Source of the DNA: JARKQH01 sp964631605
Lineage (GTDB): Bacteria > Verrucomicrobiota > Verrucomicrobiia > Limisphaerales > UBA8199
Length of the DNA stretch: 44,744 bases
Direction: 5' to 3'
NCBI GenBank assembly: GCA_964631605.1
Contig: CAZVYG010000035.1
Coordinates: 1 to 44,744 of the forward strand
The notes below the pieces were generated by a model. It was not told the origin of the DNA. It made no database searches and worked only from the letters and a program-made list of their open reading frames with translations. Shown piece after piece: positions 8,506-18,000 of the stretch. The first letter of the stretch is position 1; every line of letters begins with the position of its first letter. The position numbers and the translations under genes are program-made.

Positions 8506-11500
8506 ATGACTGACTTAAAAGTGCCCGTTTATGGGCTGGTGCCGTTGTTGCTGGGGTGGACGTTTGCCGTGGGGGCGCAAACGGTGGTTGAGGACGGCTT
8601 TGAATCCGGAACTTTTTCCGCCGCCTGGGGCCAGACGGCCGGGGTGTCAATTGTGGGGGGGGACGGCGCCAATGGGTCGGCGCGGTTTGCGCGTCTGAGC
8701 GCCTACAGTGCGGCGACCGGGCGGGAGCTGGGGGCGCGTTTCGACGGGGTGGCAGCGGAGGGTGCGCGCGACTTCAACCTGGAGTTTTCCTTCCGCGTGC
8801 AGGACACGACCAATCGCCAGTTTCACCTGCAGGTTTCGACTTCGACGGGCGGGATCAGCAGCGGCGCGCCGGCGCTGAGCGTCCGCTACCAGGGGGGCTG
8901 GGCTGCTTATGACGGCGCGAGCTGGCGGGCCATTGCGGGCTTGGGCAGCGTCGCCAGCGGGCAGTGGTATCGGTTGCGGGTGACGGGCCAGGATTGGGGC
9001 GCGCCAGGGGCGCGGTTCGCGCTGCAGCTTTCGGAGGCAGGCGCCACGGGGTTTGCCAGCTCCGCCACCAATCTTACGTGGTTTCAGGGGGGCAATCCAA
9101 CCTCGAGCACGGCCCGGTTTTTTGTGTTCACCACCGTGTATGGGAACAATCCGGGTTTTGAGGTTGATGAAGTGGTGGCAGCGGTGACCGCCGCGCCACC
9201 GGCGGCGCCCGACGCCATTGTGAACATCAGCGGGACCTATCCGCACCTGGCGGTGTTCAGCAACGAGGGCGAGATCGGGATTGGCGCGGTGGCGCCCTGG
9301 GCGGACAGGTTGTGGTTTGTCACCTACCCGCCGCATCAGCCGAACGGCAGCGCGGACAAGCTGTGGATGGTGGACAGCAACCTGACGCTGGCGGCCCATC
9401 CGGCCAGCGTGGGCTGCACGGATGCCAACCGCCTGGTTCACCGCGAATCCCAACAACTGAACATCGGCCATTATTTCATTGACGCGGCGGGCAACGTCCG
9501 CGCGGTCCCGCCCGCGATCATGCCCGGCCGGCTGACGGGCGCGGCGCGGCATCTGACCGACCCCACCAACAAGGTTTATATCGCGACGATGGAGGAGGGA
9601 CTGTACGAGGTGGATGTCCACACGCTGGCGGTGACCCAGATTTACGAGGACATCAACTCCGGCGGGCCCGTTGGCGTCAAGGCCAATCTGCCTGGGCAGC
9701 ACGGCAAAGGCCTGTATTCTTCCCAGGGCAAGCTGGTCTATTCGAACAACGGCGTGGGCGGCTCGCTTTGCGCGTGGGACGGCACCAACTGGACGGTGAT
9801 TGAGTCCAACAAGTTCACGGAGGTAACCGGGCCGGGCGGCATCCAGGGGAACGACGCTTCTGACGACCGGCTCTGGGCGGTGGGATGGGATGCGCGCTCG
9901 GTGATCCTGCGGCTGTTCGAGCACGGGGAGTGGACGCGGTATCGGCTGCCGAAGGGCAGTTACACGCATGATGCCGATCCCGGCTGGTACACGGAGTGGC
10001 CGCGAATCCGGGAGATTGTGGATGGCCAACTGCTGATGCACATGCACGGGCTGTTCTATGACTTTCCGAAAACGTTTGCGGCCGCGAACACCGGGGGCAT
10101 CCGGCCGATTTGCAGCTATCTGAAGATGCCGGTGGATTACTGCTGGTGGAACGGGCGGTTGGTGATGGGCCGGGACGATGCCTCGACGACCGGGGGCAAC
10201 ATCTGGGCCGGCCAATCGCACTCGGCGCCCTGGTTCGGCCAGTTGAGCGACCTGGAGAACTGGGGACGGCCGGCCGGTTTTGGGGGCATCTGGCTGAACG
10301 ACGCCGTCAGCGCAAACACGCCCAGCGAGGCGTTTTTGGTCAAAGGTTTCCCGCGGCGCATCCTGCATTTGAGGCACACGACCGCCGCCACCGTGAACTT
10401 CACCCTCGAGCACGACGCGACCGGCCTGGGCGGGTGGACGAATCTGGCCACCCTTGCCCTTACGAACGGCGGCTACGGCTATTATATCTTCCCCGCCGAA
10501 TTCGACACCACCTGGGTCCGGCTGGTTGCCGACCGGGACGCCACGGGCGTGTCGGCGTATTTTCATTTGCACAATCGGCCGCAGGCGCCGACGCCCGGGT
10601 TGTTCGCCGGCATCGCCGAGGCCACGGTCACGAACTCGCTGAGCGCGGGCATCCTGCGGCCACAAACCGGCGACGCGCGCAGACTGCAATTTGCGGCGAC
10701 GTTGACTGATGCCAACGGTGTTTCGACGCCGGCGTATTATGAGATGGACGGCTCGCTGCAATTGCGCCGGGCCACGAACGCGTCCGCGGAAGCCGCCCTG
10801 CGCTCGACCTATTCGCTGGCCAACGCCGGCTTCACGCTGGACGAGGCTTCGGTGATTTACACCGAGGGCACCAACCGCTTCCGCCTGCCGAAAGGTTCGG
10901 CTGCTTACGAGCATCCCTTCGCCTTCGGCTGGCCGCGGGGCGCGCGGGAGGTGGTGACCGAGCGTCAACTGTTCCAGGCGCACGGCACCTTTTATGAACT
11001 GCCACTGGGCGGCTCCGGCGGATTCCGGCGCATCCGCCCCATCACGACGCACGGCAAACAGATTTCTGACTTTGCGTCCTGGCGCGGCTTGTTGGCCGTT
11101 GCCGGCGTGCCCGCGGCCGCCGCAACCAACAGCCACGTTTATCGCAGCGACGACGGGCAGGCGGCGTTGTGGTTGGGGGATGTGGACGATCTCTGGCGCA
11201 TGGGCGCGCCGCGCGGGGTGGGCGGGCCGTGGAAGAATTCCCCCGTCACCCAGAGCGTGGCCAGCGATCCGTATCTGATGTTCGGCTACGAGCGGAAGGT
11301 TTTGGAACTCGCGCACGCCAGCGCCGTGCCGGTCACTTTCACCGTCGAGGTGGATTTTGCGGCGGACAACTCCTGGAGTGAGTACGCCCGTTTCACCGTC
11401 CCCCCCGGCCAGACGGTGCGACATGTCTTCCCCGACGGTTACAGCGCCCACTGGGTGCGGGTGAAATCGGACACCACCACGACCGCGACCGCGCAATTCA

Positions 11501-11742
11501 CCTACGGTCCTGCGGCGCCGCAAATCACTGGCGCAGACCTCCAGCCCAGCGGCAGCCTGCGGCTGACCTTCACAGGCAATGCCGGCGAGTCCCATTCGGT
11601 CCGGGCAACGGAGGATCTGGGCATCCCCGTAGCCCACTGGACGGTGCTGGGCAGCGGCACGTTTGGCACCAACGCGGTGGTGTGGGAGGATTTCGGCACG
11701 AGCAACCATCCGCGCCGGTTTTATTCCATTTCGATACCATGA
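8506..11742 (+). CDS. Large secreted protein of unknown function, tandem paralog 1
   Basis: 1,078 residues. ATG 8506 gives a clear signal peptide (hydrophobic core, then VGAQ before TVVEDGFESG); an in-frame GTG at 8476 is an alternative start. Residues ~25-210 (DGFESG...WGQTAG...FDGV...QFHLQVSTSTGG) resemble a concanavalin-A-like jelly roll. The remainder contains a duplicated half: RYRLPKGSYTHD at residue 478 recurs as RFRLPKGSAAYEH at about 792, each followed by a W-P-R-x-R-E element, a G-x-[FY]-[YE]-x-[FL]-P element and a GG[IP]W-[LK]-N element. The last ~75 residues are the shared C-terminal beta domain ending RFYSISIP. I recognise no catalytic motif. The next gene is a full-length paralog and overlaps this stop codon (ATGA), so both are probably co-translated. 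Possible roles are binding or cutting a polysaccharide or a surface scaffold; the function is unknown. Confidence 0.8.
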   Translation: MTDLKVPVYGLVPLLLGWTFAVGAQTVVEDGFESGTFSAAWGQTAGVSIVGGDGANGSARFARLSAYSAATGRELGARFDGVAAEGARDFNLEFSFRVQDTTNRQFHLQVSTSTGGISSGAPALSVRYQGGWAAYDGASWRAIAGLGSVASGQWYRLRVTGQDWGAPGARFALQLSEAGATGFASSATNLTWFQGGNPTSSTARFFVFTTVYGNNPGFEVDEVVAAVTAAPPAAPDAIVNISGTYPHLAVFSNEGEIGIGAVAPWADRLWFVTYPPHQPNGSADKLWMVDSNLTLAAHPASVGCTDANRLVHRESQQLNIGHYFIDAAGNVRAVPPAIMPGRLTGAARHLTDPTNKVYIATMEEGLYEVDVHTLAVTQIYEDINSGGPVGVKANLPGQHGKGLYSSQGKLVYSNNGVGGSLCAWDGTNWTVIESNKFTEVTGPGGIQGNDASDDRLWAVGWDARSVILRLFEHGEWTRYRLPKGSYTHDADPGWYTEWPRIREIVDGQLLMHMHGLFYDFPKTFAAANTGGIRPICSYLKMPVDYCWWNGRLVMGRDDASTTGGNIWAGQSHSAPWFGQLSDLENWGRPAGFGGIWLNDAVSANTPSEAFLVKGFPRRILHLRHTTAATVNFTLEHDATGLGGWTNLATLALTNGGYGYYIFPAEFDTTWVRLVADRDATGVSAYFHLHNRPQAPTPGLFAGIAEATVTNSLSAGILRPQTGDARRLQFAATLTDANGVSTPAYYEMDGSLQLRRATNASAEAALRSTYSLANAGFTLDEASVIYTEGTNRFRLPKGSAAYEHPFAFGWPRGAREVVTERQLFQAHGTFYELPLGGSGGFRRIRPITTHGKQISDFASWRGLLAVAGVPAAAATNSHVYRSDDGQAALWLGDVDDLWRMGAPRGVGGPWKNSPVTQSVASDPYLMFGYERKVLELAHASAVPVTFTVEVDFAADNSWSEYARFTVPPGQTVRHVFPDGYSAHWVRVKSDTTTTATAQFTYGPAAPQITGADLQPSGSLRLTFTGNAGESHSVRATEDLGIPVAHWTVLGSGTFGTNAVVWEDFGTSNHPRRFYSISIP

Positions 11743-14700
11743 AGAGTTACAATATTGGTTCGCGTTCGGGTGATAGCCGCTGGCTTGAGGCAGGCAACCC
11801 GTGGTTGCTTTGGCTGTGCTGTTTGTTGGCGTCGGTGAATCCAGCCCAAGCCGAGATTGCATTGGAGGACGGCTTTGAATCCGGCAGCTTTGCGAGTAGC
11901 TGGGGACAGACGGCGGGGGTGACGATTCAAACCACTGGCGGCGCGAAGGGCACGACAAACTTCGCCCGGCTGGCCCCCTTCACGGCGGGCACGGGAAGGG
12001 AGTTGGGGGCGCGCTTTGACGGGGTGGCGCCGGGGGGAGCGAAGGATTTCACAGTGGACCTTTACTTCCGCGTCCAGAACACGACCCAGCGGCAGTTCAA
12101 TTTGCAGGTGTCCACCTCGACCGGCGGAATCAGCAGCAGCGGCGCGTCCATCAACCTGAAATACGACGTGACCAATGGTTGGGCCGCCTTTAGCACGGTG
12201 TGGAATCCCATTTCCGGCCTGGGCAGCATCACGCCGGGGGAATGGTATGGTTTGAGGGTCAGCGGGCAGGACTGGGGCACGGCGGCGGCGCGGTGGGCGG
12301 TATCTGTGTCTGCGGCGGGCGGCACGAACTTCATCAACTCGGCCACCAATCTCACCTGGTTTCAAGCCGGCACGGCGACGTCGTTGCCGGCGCGCTATTT
12401 CGTCTTTACGACCGTTTACGGGAATAGTCCCGGATTTGATGTGGACGAGGTGACGGCCAGCGTGATTCCTCCACCGCCGCCCGTGCCGCCGGCCATTGGT
12501 TTGATCAGCGGCATCTATCCCCATCTGGCGATCACCACAACGCATCAGAGCGAGTCGGGGATTGGCGCCGTGGTACCGTGGGCGGGACGGCTCTGGGCCA
12601 TCCACTATTTTGCCGGGGGCTTCAATGTGGATGGCGTGCAGCATCTTTGGGAGATTGATGAGGACCTGAACCTCACCGGTCGGGGGCAGCCGTTTTATGG
12701 CGGTTCGATTGCCAGCCGGATGATTCACGATGCGACCAGTCAGTTGCTGATCGGGCCGTACTTCGTTGATACCAACCGCAACATCCGCCAGATCCCGATC
12801 AACACGGTCATGCCCATGCACCTGAGCGCGGTGGGCAGGCACCTGACGGATTCCAACCGGGTCTATTTTGTCGGCTTGGCCATGGAACGCTCCATGGTGG
12901 ACGTCAGCGGCAACGAGACGACGATTCCCGCCAGCAAGGTGACGATTCAACCCAAGTTGAGTGAGATTCAAAGCAACCTTTTTGGTTTCAACAGTCATCA
13001 CGGCAAGGGGCTTTACTCGGGACAAGGCCGCATTGTTTACGCCAGCAACGGGCAGGGGAGCTACAACAGCACCCCGCCCGGAGTGCTGATGGAATGGGAC
13101 GGCACGGGCAACACCACCAACAACTGGACGCTCATCCGGCGCGCGCAGTTCGACGAGGTGACCGGCCCGGGCGGGATTCACGGCGCTGCCCATCCCGACG
13201 ATCCCATCTGGGCGCTGGGCTGGGATTCGCGGTCGGTGTTGCTGATGGTGCGCCGCGCGTCCGACGGCTGGCACACATATCGCCTGCCCAAGGGCAGTCA
13301 CACGCACGATGCGCCCAGCGGCTGGTATGTCGAGTGGCCGCGCATTCGCGACGTGGGTTTGGGCGGCGGCGATTTTCTGATGAACCAGCAGGGAATGTTC
13401 TTTCGCTTCCCGGCGACCTTCGCTCCGGGCCAGACCGCCGGGCTGATGCCCTTGAGCACGTTTCACAAGATGATCGTGGACTACGCCGATTGGAACGGGC
13501 GGATCGTCATGGGCTGCAATGACGCGTCCAACTTCAGCAGTCCGCTCGCCGGTCGCGTGCATTCCAATTTCCTGTTCGTCGAGAAGGATCAGGTGGATGA
13601 CTACGGTGGGCCGCCAGCCGGCTTTGGCGGCGTGTGGCTGAACGAAACGGTCACGGCCGGGCAGTTTTCGGACCCGCTCCTGGTGGCTGGATTCCAGAAA
13701 CGCACTTTGCACCTCGCTCACGGCGCGAACGTGCCCATCCAGTTCACGATCGAGATGGATGCGGCAGGTGATGGCAACTGGACGAGGTATAAAACCGTGA
13801 CGGTGGGGACGAACGGTTATGCCTACGACTTGCTGCCGGCGACGTTTGCCGCGCCGTGGTTGCGGTTCGCCGTGGATCAAACCGCGCCCGGCGTTTCGGC
13901 TTTAATGACCGGTGGCAGTGGCGCGCGTGCGGCGGATGCGGCGTTGACCGCCAGTCTGGCCTCAGCCAATCCCGCTGCGCCGCTGTCGCAAGGGATTCTC
14001 AAGGTTTCAACGGCGTCCGATTATCCGTTGCAGTATGCGGCGGACGTTTTGGATGCGTCCGGCCAGAAGGTGGGCGGCGGGTTTTATGTTGCGTCGCCTG
14101 GCGCGACGAACCCCATCGTATTGCAGAGGGTGAACGATCCAACCACCGAGGCGTCGCTACGCGCCAGCGCCGCCACGACGCAGGATTTTGAGGTGGATAC
14201 CGCGTCTGTCGTGATGACGAATGGAGGCATGCGCTACCGCCTGCCCCGGAGCAACGCCGCCTTCGACACCGCCACCGCCTCGGGCTGGCGGCGGGGGATT
14301 CGGGAGGTGGTCACCGAGCGGCAGTTGATGAACATTCACGGGACGATCTACGAGCTGCCCCGCGACGACAGTGGGGGGATGCGCGGCATTCGCCCGGTGA
14401 CCACCCACGGTCGGCAGATCTTTGATTTCACCACCTGGCGCGGCCTGTTGGTCATCGCGGGCAATCTCACCAGCGCCACGAATGACGGGCACTATGTGCG
14501 GTCCGACGACGGGTTGGTGGGGCTGTGGTTCGGCAACGTGGACGACCTCTGGCGCTTCGGCGCGCCGTGCGGCGTGGGCGGGCCGTGGAAAAACTCGGCC
14601 GTGACGGCCGGTGCGGCGAGCGATCCGTATCTGATGTTCGGCTACGAGCGCAAGGAATTGGAACTGTCGCACTCCCACGCCGCCCCCGTGACGTTCACCG

Positions 14701-15098
14701 TGGAGGTGGATTTCGCGGCCAACAACACCTGGCATCGTTACGGCCAGTTTACGGTCGCGCCCGGCCAGATGTTGCGCCACGTTTTCCCCGACGGCTACAG
14801 CGCGCACTGGGTTCGCGTGAAGTCCGACACGACGACGACCGCCACGGCGCAATTCACCTACGGTCCGGCAGCGCTTCAAATCACCGGCGCCTCCCTGCAG
14901 CCGGAGCATGGTTTTCAACTGACTTTTACCGGGAGCCAGGGGCAGCCTTACACGGTGCTGGCCAGCGAGAACCTGGCAGTTCCGCTGGCAAGTTGGGCGG
15001 CATTGGCCACCGGCACCCTGGCGGGGGAGGGCGGGAGGTTTCAGGATGCCTCCGCCACCAACCGCGGTCTTCGTTTCTACACCCTTTCCACTCCATGA
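11739..15098 (+). CDS. Large secreted protein of unknown function, tandem paralog 2
   Basis: 1,119 residues, a full-length paralog of the preceding gene. ATG 11739 overlaps the previous TGA by ATGA; an N-terminal signal peptide ends AQA before EIALEDGFESG. The same order of parts is seen: jelly-roll-like N-terminal domain, then two related halves with YRLPKGSHTHD at residue 514 and YRLPRSNAAFD at about 833, and the shared C-terminal domain ending RFYTLSTP. The segment just before that last domain (GYSAHWVRVKSDTTTTATAQF) is nearly identical in the two paralogs, pointing to a recent duplication or gene conversion there. The first half is more diverged. No known catalytic signature is visible. 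The next gene again starts on an ATGA overlap, linking both proteins to the GH9-like/SGNH fusion enzyme. Confidence 0.8.
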   Translation: MKSYNIGSRSGDSRWLEAGNPWLLWLCCLLASVNPAQAEIALEDGFESGSFASSWGQTAGVTIQTTGGAKGTTNFARLAPFTAGTGRELGARFDGVAPGGAKDFTVDLYFRVQNTTQRQFNLQVSTSTGGISSSGASINLKYDVTNGWAAFSTVWNPISGLGSITPGEWYGLRVSGQDWGTAAARWAVSVSAAGGTNFINSATNLTWFQAGTATSLPARYFVFTTVYGNSPGFDVDEVTASVIPPPPPVPPAIGLISGIYPHLAITTTHQSESGIGAVVPWAGRLWAIHYFAGGFNVDGVQHLWEIDEDLNLTGRGQPFYGGSIASRMIHDATSQLLIGPYFVDTNRNIRQIPINTVMPMHLSAVGRHLTDSNRVYFVGLAMERSMVDVSGNETTIPASKVTIQPKLSEIQSNLFGFNSHHGKGLYSGQGRIVYASNGQGSYNSTPPGVLMEWDGTGNTTNNWTLIRRAQFDEVTGPGGIHGAAHPDDPIWALGWDSRSVLLMVRRASDGWHTYRLPKGSHTHDAPSGWYVEWPRIRDVGLGGGDFLMNQQGMFFRFPATFAPGQTAGLMPLSTFHKMIVDYADWNGRIVMGCNDASNFSSPLAGRVHSNFLFVEKDQVDDYGGPPAGFGGVWLNETVTAGQFSDPLLVAGFQKRTLHLAHGANVPIQFTIEMDAAGDGNWTRYKTVTVGTNGYAYDLLPATFAAPWLRFAVDQTAPGVSALMTGGSGARAADAALTASLASANPAAPLSQGILKVSTASDYPLQYAADVLDASGQKVGGGFYVASPGATNPIVLQRVNDPTTEASLRASAATTQDFEVDTASVVMTNGGMRYRLPRSNAAFDTATASGWRRGIREVVTERQLMNIHGTIYELPRDDSGGMRGIRPVTTHGRQIFDFTTWRGLLVIAGNLTSATNDGHYVRSDDGLVGLWFGNVDDLWRFGAPCGVGGPWKNSAVTAGAASDPYLMFGYERKELELSHSHAAPVTFTVEVDFAANNTWHRYGQFTVAPGQMLRHVFPDGYSAHWVRVKSDTTTTATAQFTYGPAALQITGASLQPEHGFQLTFTGSQGQPYTVLASENLAVPLASWAALATGTLAGEGGRFQDASATNRGLRFYTLSTP

Positions 15099-18000
15099 AG
15101 CGATTTGTTCTGATTTTCCTGCTTGGCGCGTTGCCGCCGGGCGGTGCGGTCGCAAGCACCACCAATTACGCGCGGGGCAAAGCCACTGCCACAAGCAGCA
15201 CGTATCAAACCTACCACGGCTCCAACGCGGTGGACGGGGTGGTCTCCGACGCTTCACGCTGGCTGGGCGTGCCGGCGGCGGGCGGCAACTGGCTCGCAAT
15301 TGATCTGGGCGGCCCCGTGACGCTGCGGCAGGCCCATGTTTACATGGGCTACCAGACCCAGGCGGGCAGTTGGATGACGAACATCCAATTGCAGGCCTGG
15401 AGCGGTTCGAGCTGGACTAACATTCCCGGCGGCGCGCGGACCAACACCAGCTCGTTTGCGCTGAGCCTGAGCTTCGACGCGCCGGTCACGACGGAGCGGG
15501 TGCGCTTTGTGACCAGCGACACGACGTATGCCCGCCTGCGTGAGATCACCCTGTGGGACGAGCCGATGCCGCTGTACTCGGGCGTGACGGGCGAGTATGT
15601 GCCCGGCACGCAGGTTTTCGGCGAGCCGGTGATGGTCAACCAAATCGGCTATCAATTCGGGGCGCCCAAACGGTTTACGGCCCCCACCGCCACCAACGGC
15701 GCCCCCTTCAGCATTACCACGACCAACGGCACGGAGGCGTTGTTCGCTGGAACGATCGCGGGCGGCCGCGCGGATTTTTCGAGTTTCGAGCCCGGCGCGC
15801 CGGGTCCGTATGTCCTGCGGGTGGCGGGGGCAAGCAACGGGACTTCGTTTCCGTTTCTGGTGCTGACGAATTTGCTGGCGGCGAAGATGGTTCCGCCCGC
15901 GGTGCAGTTCCTGGTGGATGCGCGCAGCGCGGTAGGGACGCATCCCTCGGCCTACGGGGGATGTCCTTGGCGGGACGGGACGTATTATTCATTCGAGATT
16001 CCGTCGCTGATTTATCTCCTGCTGAACTTCCGCGACACGGTGCTGGCGCTGCCGCCGGACAGCAACCATGAGGTCGAAAAGGCGCGGGTGCTCGATCCGG
16101 CGTTCACCAACACCTATGTGGCGCTGGCGCAGAGCGCGGGCTTTCTGGAGGCGCTGCGCCGTTATTATACGCAGCATGCCGCGCCGCTGAAAACCAATAC
16201 GCCGGACGTGATCCAGTGCCTGCACTTCGGCCTGGGGGTGACGCTGGAGCGGCCGGCCACGCGGGATCCCAGCGGCGACCCGCTGCCGGAGCAGATTCAC
16301 TCGCAGACGGTCGAGTGGGGCGCGTATTTTCTACACGCGTGGCCGCAATTGCGGGAGTGGATTCCGGATTCGTTCTACCGGGAGGTGCGGGATTTCACGT
16401 TCCGGGAATGGACCAACAGCGCGGCCGGCGACCCCTCCTCGCTGGAGATTGACCCGGCCTGGCATCCCACCAATTACACGGGCTTGCAACCCTACAAAGG
16501 GCGCCACCCCCCGGGCCATTCGATTCTGCCGAACCTGCTGATGTATGAGGTCGCGCAGCGGGAAGGCCGCGCTGACGCCGCGAAGTTTCTGCAGGCGGCG
16601 CAATCGCAGGCGCAATGGATTGTTGAGACGCTGGACTGGGCGGACCCGCGCGTGACCAAGGGGCATCGCATGAGCGAGCACAAGATGATGCCCGGCCTGG
16701 CGTATCTGCTGAGCCATTACCCGGCGCGGGCCCCTGCCGGGCTGCAGGCGAAGATCCAGTCCTGGGTGGACACCATGATCGCGCGCGGGGACAACCTGTG
16801 GGATTTCCGGCGTTACGAACTGACCAATGACTGGACGATCCCGGCGCTGTCGAACAATTGGAACGAGTCCGGCAACCTTGCCGGGTTTCCGGCCTGCGCC
16901 CTGGCCGCCGCGTCGGTGATTACCAACACGGTTCAGAAACAGCGGCTGCGGGAGTTGTCCTGGGCGGCGCTGGATTGCCTGTTTGGCCGCAATCCGCTCA
17001 ACGCGGCTTCTCCGGGAAGGCCGGTGCGGCTGGCCAACGGGCAGCCTGGCGGCTTCCCCGATGTGGAACGCGGCTGGCCCAAGCTGTACAGCGGCGCCGC
17101 CGCCTACCTCGAGAACGCGCGCGGCGCGCTGTGTTCCGGGCCGGGCACGGAGCATTTTCCTTACAACTCGGACGGCCCGTTACGCTGGCACGAGCCGTGG
17201 GTGAATTTCAATGCGGCGTGGAATGTGGGACTGGCTTATCTGCAGGCGGACTTGGAGGGGCGACGCGACCCGCTGGCTGTTCGGCTCCCGATTGTGATTT
17301 CCGAGATTCTGCCCGCGCCCGCTGGCAATCCCCTGAGCGAATACATTGAGTTGCACAATCCGAGCCCCTACCCCGCGCGCTTGAGCGGACTGACGGTTGG
17401 CGGCGCGGTCAGCTTCACGTTTCCACCCGAGCCGCTGGTGGAACTGGCTCCCGGGGCGCGGTGTCTGCTTGTGCGAGATGCCGCAGCGTTTGCGGCGCGG
17501 TTCGGCGAGGGGCTGCCGCTGGCGGGCACGTTTGCGGGCGACCTGCCCGACGGGGGCGGCGTGCTGAGGCTGGGGGATGTGAACGGCAACACCTTTGCCG
17601 TCGTGGACTATGGCGTGCTTGGGCCGGAGGCGGGTGCAAGCGTGGTGTTTGCCGGGACGGAGGCTGATTTCCCCGATGGGCCGTGGAGGATGTCGGCGAC
17701 GGGGGGCGGATCGCCGGGGACTGTGGGCACGACGGTGCCGTTGCGTCCGCCGCTGCGGATCATGCCCTTGGGTGACTCGATCACGCAGGGGACGGGCGCG
17801 CCCGGGGGGTATCGTGACCCGCTTGACGCGCTGCTGGCGGGCGCGGGCTACAAGATTCGGTTTGTCGGGAGCGGCACGAATAATGCCACGGCGGCGCTCG
17901 AAGCGGCTGGCAATGCCGCGCACGAAGGCCACGGCGGCTACACCACCAGCAATCTGCTGGCGAATCTGGACGCCGAGGTGGCAGGTCCGAGCCCCAACAA

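Noticed and set aside
14525..15094. N-terminal extension of the GH9/SGNH gene
   Set aside because: It overlaps the end of the preceding gene in another frame, and ATG 15095 begins a signal peptide on an ATGA overlap.
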